A stretch of 64,000 nucleotides of DNA from Nostoc sp. B(2019) (GCF_010091925.1 NZ_WVID01000030.1:1-64000); one strand, 5' to 3'. Counted from the stretch's first letter, positions 35,206 to 45,323 are shown. Numbers and translations: made by a program. The notes: generated by a model not told the origin, from the sequence alone.

Positions 35206-37269
35206 TTAATTTTGAATCCTAATTTGCCAAGTTTGTAATGTAGTACCAAGAAGTTGATCGAGGTTTGTTAAAGCATTGAGATAATTAATAATTGCATCGA
35301 GTTCGGTATTTCTTACCTCGGCTAATTCATTCTGTAGCCTAATTATCTCAAAAAGTCCTGCTCCTCTACCTAATTTCTGTTTTTGTTGTTCAATATTCAA
35401 TTGTCTTTCAGATAATTGTCTAGCTTGTTGGGCAAGTTCGACTCGTGAAAAGCTTAAATTAACATCTCTAATTCTGTCTTGTAACTGAATATCTAAACGG
35501 GAATTTGCATCCTGTAAATTGTTTTCTGCCTGTCTTAAATTAACACGCGATCGCTCAATTCTTTGTTGTATAGTTAAATCACCTAATGTTCGGCTCAAAT
35601 TTAATCCAATTCTCCCGTCTGCTGATTCATTTGTTTGTTTGATCAAACTAGCATCTAAACTCAAATTCCAACGGCTATTGTCTTCTGCTAGCAACAGTTC
35701 ATGTTTATTTCTTTCCAAAGCTAGCTGTGTTTGTAAATAATTAGGTTGATTGGATAATGCAATTTGCCTAAGTTGGTTAAAGTCTAGAGGAATAGAAACT
35801 ACCTTGGGAATTACGCCGGCTTCTATATTTAAATTTTTATCAATACCAAGAATCGACAAAAGAGCTAGTCTTCTTGAATCTAGTTCATTCTCAGCAGCTA
35901 ATAAACTCACTCGCCGATTAGCGATATCTGTCTGGTTTTGGATAATATCAACAGGTGCTATTCTTCCAGCTTCGATTAAAACTTGTGTAACTTTTAACGA
36001 TTCTTGGGCATTTTGTAGGGATATCTGCTCATTTTTTAATCTTCCTTGTGCTCTGAGTAATTCACGGTATGCCAAAATAGATTCTGTAATAGTATTAATA
36101 AGTGTAGATTTTAAACCTTGAATATTACTTTTTTCATTGAGCCGAGCAATTTCAATTGAAGCTCTGTTAATTTCAATTCCTCCACCTCTTAATAAAGGTT
36201 GGCGAAAAGTTAGCTGCCAATCCTGTTGGGAAGCGTTATCATCTGTATTCCTATTTGAGCTATTTAAGCCAGAAGTTTGACTGTTACTTGACAATCCAAA
36301 ACCTAATTCTCCTCCAGTGGGTATTTTTACAACTACATTAGCACCAATATTTGTTGAAAGTGAACCTTGTTGATTTGTTGATAATACTAAGTTTGGGGTC
36401 AAATTCGGAACAAATTTACCTTCTTCTACCACTAAGTCTTGTTTTTGAGCGATTCTTTCTAAATAAGCGTTCTTAATTTGGATATTATTTTCCAAAGCCA
36501 AGAAAACAACATCAGAAAGTGATATTTGAATTTTTTGACTCTCTGGCAATTGGCTAATTTGTTTTTTTCTCTCAATTTGAGTTGAATTTTTTATATCAAT
36601 AGCTGTAATGTTTAGTTGTTCTTGGTGTTTTTGAGTTAATTGTAATAAGTTTGAGAATAATTGAAAATTAGTATTATTTGATGTAACAAGGGTTTGTTTA
36701 GGTATTTTATAAAGAGGAAAAAGCTTTTGTGTAAAACGATTTTCAAGACTGTATAACTCAAAGAGTTCTTTGTCTTTTGCTGACAAAGGTAAAGTTATCT
36801 GTTCACCTTTATCTTCTATAAAACTTTGTAAAGGCTTTTGTGGGATTAAAAATTGTTTTAAGTTCTGCTGTAGCTGATTGTTAAAACTACTTTGTAAATA
36901 TAATTCTGATTTGTCTTCTACTATTAATGGAAATTTAGAATAAGTTACTAATAGTTTTTTCTTGATATCAACCAGATTTGTAAATGGTATACTTGCATTG
37001 GGGGAAATTAGCTGTAGCTCGTCGCTTTGGCTTTCAATACTTTTATTATTAGGATTATCAATTTCCTGTTTAACTGCTACCTGAGCTTTTGGCGGCTTTT
37101 TTAAAGTTAATTGTGATTGAGAAATATAGACAGGTACAAAAACTATACTTAAAATTGTAGTGAACACACCAACACAGTTAATATTCCAGTAAAAAACTGA
37201 AATAAAAGACTGATATTTTGAAGATTGAGTATTTTTCTCAGGTTGCTTTTGCATATTTTTAAAATGCAT
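35206..37269 (-). CDS. TolC-family outer-membrane efflux protein
   Basis: The protein has 687 residues from the chosen ATG. It has a long N-terminal region with a hydrophobic stretch (about residues 25-48, possible signal anchor). Then come two outer-membrane-efflux repeats in about the last 420 residues, with QNAQESLKVTQVLIEAGRIAPVDI and NELAEVRNTELDAIINYLNAL typical of TolC helical barrels. It is the last gene of the lasso-peptide operon, following the adaptor and FtsX-like permease, and so should complete an envelope-spanning exporter. ATG 37269 lies after the upstream stop and behind CAGGAAA; a longer in-frame start would overlap the permease gene. N-terminal ~200 residues beyond the signal are unusual and rich in Gln/Lys. 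Confidence 0.82.
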   Translation of the reverse strand: MHFKNMQKQPEKNTQSSKYQSFISVFYWNINCVGVFTTILSIVFVPVYISQSQLTLKKPPKAQVAVKQEIDNPNNKSIESQSDELQLISPNASIPFTNLVDIKKKLLVTYSKFPLIVEDKSELYLQSSFNNQLQQNLKQFLIPQKPLQSFIEDKGEQITLPLSAKDKELFELYSLENRFTQKLFPLYKIPKQTLVTSNNTNFQLFSNLLQLTQKHQEQLNITAIDIKNSTQIERKKQISQLPESQKIQISLSDVVFLALENNIQIKNAYLERIAQKQDLVVEEGKFVPNLTPNLVLSTNQQGSLSTNIGANVVVKIPTGGELGFGLSSNSQTSGLNSSNRNTDDNASQQDWQLTFRQPLLRGGGIEINRASIEIARLNEKSNIQGLKSTLINTITESILAYRELLRAQGRLKNEQISLQNAQESLKVTQVLIEAGRIAPVDIIQNQTDIANRRVSLLAAENELDSRRLALLSILGIDKNLNIEAGVIPKVVSIPLDFNQLRQIALSNQPNYLQTQLALERNKHELLLAEDNSRWNLSLDASLIKQTNESADGRIGLNLSRTLGDLTIQQRIERSRVNLRQAENNLQDANSRLDIQLQDRIRDVNLSFSRVELAQQARQLSERQLNIEQQKQKLGRGAGLFEIIRLQNELAEVRNTELDAIINYLNALTNLDQLLGTTLQTWQIRIQN

Positions 37270-37309
37270 TATTTCCTGGTGATTTGTAAGTTTCTCGTAA
37301 TGACGAGAA

Positions 37310-38494
37310 TTATGATTCACGTAGAGCTTTAACTGGATCGAGTTGGCTAGCACGTATAGCGGGGACAAAACAAGCACCCATACCTACCAGCAAAGCCGAA
37401 CCCAGAGACAAGGCGGCTGTTCGGCTCTCAAATTGATATGGCAAACTAAATGTGTCAGCGATTACTAATGTCAATCCATGTACGAATGCGATCGCAGTTA
37501 TTCCACCCACTAAACTTAAAATTACTGCTTCCAGAATAAATTGCTGTAATATCTCCAGCTTAGTTGCGCCAATAGCTCGTCTTAAACCGATCTCTGCGGT
37601 ACGCTCAATCACAGCAGCTATTGTGATATTGGCAATACCAACACCAGCTATAAGCAGCGAAATTATTCCTACAACAATTAGTCCCCGCGTAGCAAGTTCC
37701 AAAGTCTCTTGTTGCTGGATAATATCCTCTACATTATTTGATGCATAAATATCTGAACCTGCAAGGCGTTGTTTTAATAATTGCGTTGCTTGCTTTTCCA
37801 TACTTTTCAAATCTTTAAGTTTGCGAGGACGCATTGAAATTGCATCAATGCCTTGGCTACCTGTCATAGCGCTATAAGTTGAAATTGGGATTAATAAAGT
37901 ACCTTGAGGTTGTTCACCAAAATTTAATTTACTTTCCATAACCCCAACCACTAAAAATAACCTTCCTGAAGTAAATACAAGTTGCCCAACAGGATTTTTA
38001 CCACCAAATATTTTATCTTCCAAAAATTTGTCAATCACTGCTACTGGGCGATAGTTAAGAAAATCAGCACTATTAAAAAAACGCCCTTTTAATAATTTTC
38101 TCCCAGAAGTGAGCAAGTAGTTTTGCGACACAGCCAGTATCAACGCCTTGCTTGTGCGATTTTGAAAGACGACTTGCTCAGAAATTACATAATTGTAAGC
38201 ACTAATTACTTGAACATTTTTTACTCGCTTGCGGAGAAATTCCATATCCTCCAACTGTGGTTCTCTACCTTTTATTTCTAAAATAAAAACTGAGACTTGT
38301 GGTGCTTCTCGCTCTGCCAACTGTCTAGCAATTACAGCACGGCTAATACTGCTCACCTGAAGAGTTGCATTTACCGCCGCCACACCCATGAACACTCCAA
38401 GAGTAGTTAAGGCAGAACGCAACCGATTACTAAGTAAAGATTTAAAAGTGAGAGTTACAAGATCTTGAAAAGCAAGGCTCATATCAACGAGCAA
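37310..38494 (-). CDS. MacB/FtsX-like ABC transporter permease without an ATPase domain
   Basis: A 394-residue permease: helix 1 near residues 22-45, a periplasmic domain of ~220 residues, then three helices (about 270-295, 320-345, 362-385). It ends ACFVPAIRASQLDPVKALRES, the MacB C-terminal signature, and includes ERTAEIGLRRAIGATK. Unlike MacB proper it has no fused ATPase, and no free LolD-type ATPase is in the operon. It lies between the adaptor and TolC genes, so it probably forms the inner-membrane part of a MacAB-TolC-like pump, borrowing an ATPase encoded elsewhere. It may help move the lasso peptide beyond the outer membrane. Confidence 0.82.
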   Translation of the reverse strand: MLVDMSLAFQDLVTLTFKSLLSNRLRSALTTLGVFMGVAAVNATLQVSSISRAVIARQLAEREAPQVSVFILEIKGREPQLEDMEFLRKRVKNVQVISAYNYVISEQVVFQNRTSKALILAVSQNYLLTSGRKLLKGRFFNSADFLNYRPVAVIDKFLEDKIFGGKNPVGQLVFTSGRLFLVVGVMESKLNFGEQPQGTLLIPISTYSAMTGSQGIDAISMRPRKLKDLKSMEKQATQLLKQRLAGSDIYASNNVEDIIQQQETLELATRGLIVVGIISLLIAGVGIANITIAAVIERTAEIGLRRAIGATKLEILQQFILEAVILSLVGGITAIAFVHGLTLVIADTFSLPYQFESRTAALSLGSALLVGMGACFVPAIRASQLDPVKALRES

Positions 38495-38590
38495 TAAAGT
38501 TAAATAAGAATTGTCGATTTAATACCCTAAAATTTTCGTAGAGTGCATTAATAACGCACCGAAAGTATTGTCGCCAACTTAATTACTAAC

Positions 38591-38682
38591 AGGACTTACG
38601 CACAGGTAATGAAAAATCGAACCGCAGAGGACGCAGAGGGCACGGAGAAATAAGAGTTTCAGAGAGTTATTGCGTAAGTCCT
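38591..38682. repeat. Inverted-repeat element (MITE-like), empty copy
   Basis: 92 bp with perfect 12-bp ends AGGACTTACGCA / TGCGTAAGTCCT. Its reverse complement aligns with the 172-bp element at 6359-6530 apart from the ~80-bp insertion there. It sits between the adaptor and permease genes of the lasso operon, so it is transcribed with them. Confidence 0.88.
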
Positions 38683-38695
38683 AACTAATTACGAG

Positions 38696-40204
38696 TTACT
38701 TAGAATCGCCTGGAGCAGAATCGGTGGATTGATCAATTAATGAACCTTCTATAACTGGCGTTCCTGGTTCTAGTTCAGTTTCAGGTGGAGGTAATATGAC
38801 TTGATCGCCTGGTTTTAAGCCAGATTTTATCTCTATAGTCGTTGCTCCCTCTATTCCTAAAGTCACATTCTGCTTTTGAGCTTTGCCTTGATTGTCACGT
38901 ACCCAAACATAAGGCTGGGCTTCAGAACGTTGAATTGCTTCTAGTTGCAAAGCTATTACATTCTGCTGCTGCTGTACAACAATTTCTACACTGACTTGAC
39001 TACCAGGAATTAAAGTCTGGCTTGGTTTATCTAACTGCACAGTTACAGGCACTTTAGCTTGAGGTGATTGGCCAGGTACTAATCCCTCAGCAGTGGAAAT
39101 TGCTACAGGATGTACACTCCGCACTCGTCCAGAAAATGTCTGCGGGTTGGGGCCGATAACTTTAACGCGAGCTAATTGATTGACTCGAACTTTGGCAGCA
39201 TCAAGCGTTCCTAACTGGAGTTTCACCTCTTCTTGTGCAGGATTGCCTAATGTGAGTAAAACATCACCGAATTTGATTCCATCCCCATTTCTAACTTTAA
39301 TGTCAAGAACTTTACCTGAAATAGGTGCATTTACAATGTTATTTTGTAGTTGTTTTTTGATTCTTTGTCGCTCTACTTGCAGGCGTTTGAGTTCTTGGTT
39401 TGAGGTATTGACTTGTGATTGAGCTTCTCGCAGTTCTGACAAAGCTGTTAAAGCGTTGTTTTGCTGTTCTGAGGGGCGTTGTTGTTCCAGAGTGAGGCGC
39501 TGAAGTTCGTTCATTTGAGTGCGGGCTTCTAACTCTGCATCTCTGAGATTAGCTTGAGCCTCACGAAATTTGGCTTGCTGCTGTTGGAGTTCATTACCAG
39601 GAATAAAACCTTTTGCTGCTAGAACTTCGAGATTTTGAAGTTCCTTTTGATCGGCAGCAAGCCTTTGTTTTGCTTCCTCAATTTTCTGGCGGCTACGTGC
39701 TAAGCTAAGTTGCTGTTTTTGAATTTCCAATTTTTGTTGTTTAACACGCTCCTGAACTTGTTTATAAGCAGTTGCAAGCCTTTTTTCGGCTTCGTTAACT
39801 CTTTGGTAATTGCGTGATAAGGTAAATTCTTGTTGACGAATTAACGACTCCTGTTCAGCGAGGCTAGTTTGTTCTTGTGGGTTACGAAGAATTAGTAACT
39901 GCTGACCAGATACGACGCGATCGCCTACTTTTACTAGTACCCGTTCTACTGCAACTTCTCCGGGAGACTTTAAGCTTTGTTGACTCCCCATCTCCACAAT
40001 ACCAGTTTCATTAATTTTAATTTCAACATTGGCTCTAGTTGCAGTAATTATAGGTGCTGTAACTTCGGCAGGATTCTTATCTAAACTTGAAAGGTAAAAT
40101 AGTAAACCACCAACACTGGACAAGGCAAAGATTCCTAACAAAGCTAACCATCGAGTTCCGATTTTAAATCGGTTTTTACTTTTAACTTGCTGCTCTATAG
40201 TCAA
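38696..40204 (-). CDS. HlyD/MacA-family periplasmic adaptor
   Basis: A 502-residue membrane fusion protein: N-terminal anchor (about residues 17-39), lipoyl half (NETGIVEMGSQQSLKSPGEV), a long Gln/Glu-rich coiled-coil hairpin (about 110-285), second lipoyl half (NAPISGKVLDIKVRNGDGI), beta-barrel and membrane-proximal domain with PYVWVRDNQGKAQKQNVTLG. It lies 160 bp downstream of the lasso ABC exporter and upstream of the FtsX-like permease and TolC genes, so it should link inner and outer membrane parts. Length and coiled-coil size fit a direct contact with TolC. Confidence 0.85.
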   Translation of the reverse strand: MTIEQQVKSKNRFKIGTRWLALLGIFALSSVGGLLFYLSSLDKNPAEVTAPIITATRANVEIKINETGIVEMGSQQSLKSPGEVAVERVLVKVGDRVVSGQQLLILRNPQEQTSLAEQESLIRQQEFTLSRNYQRVNEAEKRLATAYKQVQERVKQQKLEIQKQQLSLARSRQKIEEAKQRLAADQKELQNLEVLAAKGFIPGNELQQQQAKFREAQANLRDAELEARTQMNELQRLTLEQQRPSEQQNNALTALSELREAQSQVNTSNQELKRLQVERQRIKKQLQNNIVNAPISGKVLDIKVRNGDGIKFGDVLLTLGNPAQEEVKLQLGTLDAAKVRVNQLARVKVIGPNPQTFSGRVRSVHPVAISTAEGLVPGQSPQAKVPVTVQLDKPSQTLIPGSQVSVEIVVQQQQNVIALQLEAIQRSEAQPYVWVRDNQGKAQKQNVTLGIEGATTIEIKSGLKPGDQVILPPPETELEPGTPVIEGSLIDQSTDSAPGDSK

Positions 40205-40364
40205 AACTTAAAATCCGCTTATTTCTTCCTGCATTGGGATGCTCGCCTTTAATTTTTAGTCGATAAAACTTATTTTTTCTCATCCTAAAGTGATAAAAGA
40301 GAGCTAATAATAGGTCTAGAAAGTATTAAATTATTCTCATCAGACTGAGAAATTTTAAAAAAGA

Positions 40365-42182
40365 TTAAGCGCTGTACTGTTTTGCTTGCATACTCCAAAG
40401 CGTGGCATATTCGCCTTGGCGCTGTAAAAGTTCCTGATGAGTGCCTTCTTCGATTAAACGACCAGCTTTTAAAACTAAGATTCGGTCAGCCATACGTACA
40501 GAGGCTAATCGATGGGTGATTAAAAGAGTAGTCTTACCTTCAGCTAGCTCAACAAAGTGTTGATAGATCTCATACTCGCTACGAGGATCAAGCGCAGCAG
40601 TAGGCTCATCAAGTATTAGTATTTGAGCTTTCCTGACAAAAGCTCGGCACAAAGCTAACTTTTGCCACTCACCCCCAGAAAGTTCTGTGCCGCCGAATTG
40701 TTTACCTAAAGGAGTGTTTTCTTTTGTCGAAAACTTTTCGACTAACTCAACTATACCGGCTTTTGCAATTGCATGTTTGAGAAGTTCTGGTTGCTCTAAA
40801 GCTTTGAGATTTCCTAAAGCAATATTTTCTCCTAGTGTAATGGCGTAGCGACCAAAATCTTGAAATACTGCCGCGATTTGCTGTCGCCACTCATCTAAGT
40901 TTAATTCTCTCAAATTTATACCATCGACTAAAATAACCCCTTCTGTAGGATCATATAGCCTAGCAAGTAGTTTCACTAAAGTGCTTTTGCCCGCTCCATT
41001 TTCTCCAACTATGGCTACAGTTTGATTGGGGTAAAGAGTAAAGGAAATATCTCTCAAAGCTAAGCGATTATCTGGATATCTAAAATTAACTTTCTCAAAA
41101 GTAATACCAGACTGAATCGGATTTGGTACTGGCTTTCCTGGGACACACGGTTTCATTGGTAGTGTACTATCAAGAAAGTTGAAGAACTGCTGCATGTACA
41201 GCAGAGTTTCGTAGAGTTCAAGGAAAGCCTTGACAAATTCTTCCAGATTACGTTGCAGTTGAGCCAACGATTCTATGAACAGAAGCACACTTCCTGGACT
41301 GATTTGTCTTCTGAAAGCTTGTTGCACTACCCAATAGAAAGCAAAACCATTTCCTAGAGTACTCATAACCGCTAAACTACTCGTCCAAAGAGCTTGTTTA
41401 ACTCTAAGATGACGCATAGATTGATATAAAGATTGGAATGCTCGCAGGTACATCCCAATAAAGAATGAACCTAGTTTAAATAGCCGCACTTCCTTAGCGT
41501 GAGTATCTGTAAGCATTACTGATGTGCAGTACTGCATCCGCCGAGCTTGTGGACTATTTTCAAACAAAGTTAGCCAAATTTGCTTCTCATACTGAAAGGA
41601 AACTACTACTTGAGGTATGGCTGCGATCGCAATCACAAGCGGAATCCATAACCCCAAGGGAAGCAATAGAATTATCATAGCTACCAGAGTGATCAAAGAC
41701 TGAGTTCCCCCAGACAAATGCTGAAGTAAGTTCAGCGGTTGATAGCTAACTTCCTTTTGCAGAAGTTGTAACTCATCGTAAAACTCAGAGTCTTCAAAAC
41801 GACTCAGATCTGCAAAAGTATCCGCTTTACGCATTAAAAGTAAGCTAATATGAGCCGTTAGCTTATCATTAATATTCCCCTGAGCTGCTTCTACCCAAGG
41901 ATTTAGAAGCAACTCCAAAAGTAAAGCTCCAACCCATCCAGCCACCAAAATAGCAACTGATACTTGCTCTAAGTTTTCGTTTTGAGTTAAAGCTGCTGCT
42001 ACCCCATCTACCACTAACTTGCTAATCCAGATACTTAGTGCTGGAACAAGCCCTTGCAACAAAATAGCAATAGCCATAAAGACAGTCTCTCTTGGAGCCG
42101 CCGTCCATAATAATCTTAAAGCACGAAATAAAGCTTTAGTGTACTCACATACAGGCTCAAGCCAATTTCTAAAACTTGTCAT
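40365..42182 (-). CDS. Lasso-peptide ABC exporter (D protein)
   Basis: A 605-residue half-transporter with membrane domain (about residues 25-330) and NBD (about 355-595). It has Walker A GENGAGKST, signature LSGGEWQKL, Walker B ILILDEPTAALD and switch LLITHRLAS. The LSGGEWQ signature is common in RiPP exporters of the McjD/NisT type, which carry mature peptide out and give self-immunity. There is no N-terminal C39 peptidase domain, consistent with leader removal by the separate B2 protease upstream. The ATG is preceded by AAAGGA. It lies 300 bp after the B2 gene, in the same operon. Confidence 0.88.
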   Translation of the reverse strand: MTSFRNWLEPVCEYTKALFRALRLLWTAAPRETVFMAIAILLQGLVPALSIWISKLVVDGVAAALTQNENLEQVSVAILVAGWVGALLLELLLNPWVEAAQGNINDKLTAHISLLLMRKADTFADLSRFEDSEFYDELQLLQKEVSYQPLNLLQHLSGGTQSLITLVAMIILLLPLGLWIPLVIAIAAIPQVVVSFQYEKQIWLTLFENSPQARRMQYCTSVMLTDTHAKEVRLFKLGSFFIGMYLRAFQSLYQSMRHLRVKQALWTSSLAVMSTLGNGFAFYWVVQQAFRRQISPGSVLLFIESLAQLQRNLEEFVKAFLELYETLLYMQQFFNFLDSTLPMKPCVPGKPVPNPIQSGITFEKVNFRYPDNRLALRDISFTLYPNQTVAIVGENGAGKSTLVKLLARLYDPTEGVILVDGINLRELNLDEWRQQIAAVFQDFGRYAITLGENIALGNLKALEQPELLKHAIAKAGIVELVEKFSTKENTPLGKQFGGTELSGGEWQKLALCRAFVRKAQILILDEPTAALDPRSEYEIYQHFVELAEGKTTLLITHRLASVRMADRILVLKAGRLIEEGTHQELLQRQGEYATLWSMQAKQYSA

Positions 42183-42482
42183 TAATTCAATCCTTTCTTG
42201 GATGTCTTCTCAAGACAATCATTCTCCAAGCATAGAAAAAGTTTTTGTAATTTATATAACTCTCAAGAGATATAAATATTATTTAGAACTTTGAATTAAA
42301 TTTGTTAATGAATACATCAAAATAAGAACGCTATTACTATTACTTTATATTTATTTATATATTGGAATAAGATAATTTGTGAGAACTGCTATATACGCAC
42401 TCCCCTAACTATAACAACTTATACATTCTGATGATAAAAATACACCCTAATTTTGGCAAAAGCATTCTTTTATAATTGCTTC

Positions 42483-42902
42483 TTAAACAGCAAGCAATTT
42501 TCTAAAACGATATTCAAAATTATCCACCTCTCGGAATGGTAAACCACCAATTTCTACCCATGCATGGGCTTGGACGGGTTCATTAGATACACCTATACAC
42601 CAGGATGATGATAAACCTTTAGTTAGCGCTAAGAGCACAAATGCCAAAGAAAATTCTAGACATGCTACTCTTCCTAATAGCAAAAAACTGGATTCACGCA
42701 CTGTTACCCATACAATATCTGCCTCATAATTTGTGATTTCACGTGAGCAGTATCTCTTAAGTATGCTAAGAAGTTTACTAATTCTAAAAATACTCAACCA
42801 ACGTACAGCGATGTATGCAATTACAACAGCGAATAGACCTATTAAACGCTCATTCCACTTCAAGCTTATGCTAGTGGGGGTGAGCGACATTCTATCATCC
42901 AT
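42483..42902 (-). CDS. Lasso-peptide leader peptidase (B2, transglutaminase-like)
   Basis: A 139-residue protein of the transglutaminase-like superfamily, the C-terminal half of McjB-type enzymes. A Cys81 nucleophile sits in RVACLEFSLA, His113 in VQAHAWVEIGG, and an acidic residue near 125-127 completes a Cys-His-Asp/Glu triad. WCIGV before the His motif is typical of lasso B2 proteins. It cleaves the precursor after its leader, with Thr at -2. ATG 42902 was chosen because GGGAGGG lies ~7-13 nt upstream; an ATG nine codons earlier lacks this. The RRE is encoded separately upstream, as in Gram-positive and cyanobacterial clusters. Confidence 0.9.
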   Translation of the reverse strand: MDDRMSLTPTSISLKWNERLIGLFAVVIAYIAVRWLSIFRISKLLSILKRYCSREITNYEADIVWVTVRESSFLLLGRVACLEFSLAFVLLALTKGLSSSWCIGVSNEPVQAHAWVEIGGLPFREVDNFEYRFRKLLAV

Positions 42903-43041
42903 GATATCCCTCCCTATATTAAAAATCAAAAAATAAGTTTCCCTGTAAGGATATGTATTATATTTTTTTGGCTTTGTTGAGTGTACACAGTCTTATGGCT
43001 TTAGGCATCAAGAAACTTAAACAAAAAACATCATCTATTTT

Positions 43042-43317
43042 TTAGAAATTACTCCTTTTGATTTCTAGTAATCCAGCTTTTAAAAAACTGTTTACCAAAA
43101 CATCCATGTCTTTTATAAGAATATCTGAAGAAACTTCATATAAATATGAAATTTCTTTTAGCGTCTCTTCAAGGGAACCAGATTTTATTAGCAAACTCCA
43201 AAAGTCAGCCGCACTATCATTCAAGGCATAATAAATATTTTTTTGACCGTCTAGTAGTACTGCACTTTCTTCAAAAAACGTTGTATAGACATGAGGTGGT
43301 ATGCAAACTTCTTTCAT
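43042..43317 (-). CDS. Lasso-peptide RRE protein (B1, PqqD-like)
   Basis: A 91-residue PqqD-family protein: an N-terminal three-stranded winged sheet (YTTFFEESAVLLDGQKNIYYALNDSA, described as residues 11-36) and three helices ending LVNSFLKAGLLEI. It binds the YxxP-type leader of the precursor and delivers it to the B2 protease and C cyclase. AGGAGAAA lies 6-13 nt before the ATG. Order C-B1-B2-D is conserved in many lasso clusters. Confidence 0.88.
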   Translation of the reverse strand: MKEVCIPPHVYTTFFEESAVLLDGQKNIYYALNDSAADFWSLLIKSGSLEETLKEISYLYEVSSDILIKDMDVLVNSFLKAGLLEIKRSNF

Positions 43318-43442
43318 TGTATTTCTCCTGATAATAATTTGGAGCTAATAAGATACTGAAATTTAATTCATTAACAAAGCTTTTCATTAGTTAAAATATT
43401 ATTTTTACCTGCCTTTAATTATTAGTTTAATTAAGAAATGTT

Positions 43443-45323
43443 TTATAATTTATGCTGTTTATACCAATCTTCTTGTAACCAAAAATTACGGTTATTTTGT
43501 ACCAAGCTGCGTAACCAAAGCTCAACTGTTAATGTAATGTTGAAAAGTGACATACCGCCATATAATCCCATACTAAAAGATTGCATAGCCATTTGTAATT
43601 TTTTTATATCTACTAATCCCATATCAGCCAAGAGAGAGGTTTTTAAAACTTCTTTGATGGTATCCCGATTTTTTCGGAAACCAATGAACTCATCTGCTGT
43701 ATATTCTCCTTTAGAGTTACGTGTAAAAATACTCTGCGGCAAATCGTGCTGAAATGCTTTAATTAAAAGTGGCTTGTAAGCAAATGGACTTGTCCGTTCT
43801 TCCGGCTTTGCAGAGAGACAAGCATCAATCACTAAAGTATCAAGATAAGGAGACTCTAAATTGACATCATAAACATCAACTACTTGTTGCTCAGTTTTAA
43901 TAGTAGCTCCATTTAATTGGATATCAGCTATAGCTTGATGTTCACCAGGATTGTTAGCAAAAGGTGTTGCTACTATTGCCCACTGAGAAAGCTCTTCCAA
44001 AACTAAATTCATTGATTTTTTTGTCTGCCAACCAATAAATTCAGGAAGAAAATCCCAGGCTAGAGATTCCTCACTATCAGCCAAACTATTAAATGATTTT
44101 AATAGTATCTCTCCATTTTTTATTTCTTTAGTTTTTTGAATTAACCACTGACGATATGAACTAAAACTTAGGCTTATAGACTTCCTTATCAAAGGAAATG
44201 CTGAACAAGTTCCTAATCGAGACCATCCGTAAACGTGCCATAAGAATGTTATTAGTTTTAAGTGTTTTAACAAATCTACACAATAACAATGACTTGATGA
44301 AAGTACTTCATCTCCACCTTGTCCACTAATATGAAGCTGACAGCCATTCGACCTCATAATTTCCATTCTGTAATTAATTCTTGCCATATCTAGGCATAAT
44401 GGATCTGGCGCATCTGTTAAAGGAAATGATTCCAAGCCAGTATACTCACTAGGAAGCTCACGATCTTCAATCATGACAGCATTTATATTAGGATAAAGAC
44501 TAGCTGCTTGCTGAGCATATTTGACATCTGAAGATTGAGTAGCACTGAAAGTTTTGTCAGTTATAGTAATTAATTGTTTACCTTGATTTGCTAAAGTTTT
44601 TGAGGCTATTAGAGCCAAAGTGGTTGAGTCAAAACCGCCGCTTAAATCGCTAGATATGTTGCCGTATAAGTTGATTCTTCCCTCGACAGCAGTTAGCAAC
44701 TGTTCACGCAGATATTCAGCCGCATCAGGAAAACTTTTATACTCCTGGGGTTTATACCAATAGCGATTACATGTCAGTTTTCCTGATGAAATATGTAAAT
44801 AGTGACCAGGAGGGATAGGCTGCACTCCACAAAATGGACTACGTTTTTGTACTAAGCTTAGTGTCGGTGAACCCGATAAAAAAGTAGCAAGCCAGGACTC
44901 ATCCACTTCCGTTTTAAGCAGTTGTTGTAGAGTTATTGCTAACGAAGAGTAAACAACAACAGAATTATAGACTGCATAAAATGCAGATTTAATACCAGCT
45001 ACATCAACAAATATATATGTGTCAGCTTTATCTTGAACAATCAGGTTATAACTACCTGGCAATCTCATGAGTTGGCTATAGTCGCCTTCTTTAACAGCAT
45101 TCTTAAATAACTTAATCACAGTTTCATAAGGTGCAAGGCAACTACCAATTATAGCTATACGAACTAAGTTATCGGAGATTGTAATTATTTGCTGTTTTTT
45201 CCAATTACCACATAGCCACAAGTAATTTACCTCTTGCCAAAGCAACTTCCCATCAACTGGTTTAGGAAGATTTTCTGGAAAACAATTATTCTGAATGATA
45301 AAACCGCAAAACCAGCGTTCCAT
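43443..45323 (-). CDS. Lasso-peptide cyclase (C protein, asparagine-synthetase-like)
   Basis: A 626-residue ATP-dependent macrolactam synthetase. The N-terminal ~185 residues adopt an inactive glutaminase-like fold lacking the N-terminal Cys nucleophile at position 2. The C-terminal synthetase domain has the PP-loop SGGFDS at residues 228-233 and GGDEVLSS further on. It adenylates the acidic side chain of the core peptide and joins it to the new Gly1 amine, fixing the threaded fold. It lies 333 bp downstream of the precursor, past an attenuator-like hairpin, and 125 bp before the B1 gene. It has no Shine-Dalgarno-like sequence before the ATG. Confidence 0.92.
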   Translation of the reverse strand: MERWFCGFIIQNNCFPENLPKPVDGKLLWQEVNYLWLCGNWKKQQIITISDNLVRIAIIGSCLAPYETVIKLFKNAVKEGDYSQLMRLPGSYNLIVQDKADTYIFVDVAGIKSAFYAVYNSVVVYSSLAITLQQLLKTEVDESWLATFLSGSPTLSLVQKRSPFCGVQPIPPGHYLHISSGKLTCNRYWYKPQEYKSFPDAAEYLREQLLTAVEGRINLYGNISSDLSGGFDSTTLALIASKTLANQGKQLITITDKTFSATQSSDVKYAQQAASLYPNINAVMIEDRELPSEYTGLESFPLTDAPDPLCLDMARINYRMEIMRSNGCQLHISGQGGDEVLSSSHCYCVDLLKHLKLITFLWHVYGWSRLGTCSAFPLIRKSISLSFSSYRQWLIQKTKEIKNGEILLKSFNSLADSEESLAWDFLPEFIGWQTKKSMNLVLEELSQWAIVATPFANNPGEHQAIADIQLNGATIKTEQQVVDVYDVNLESPYLDTLVIDACLSAKPEERTSPFAYKPLLIKAFQHDLPQSIFTRNSKGEYTADEFIGFRKNRDTIKEVLKTSLLADMGLVDIKKLQMAMQSFSMGLYGGMSLFNITLTVELWLRSLVQNNRNFWLQEDWYKQHKL

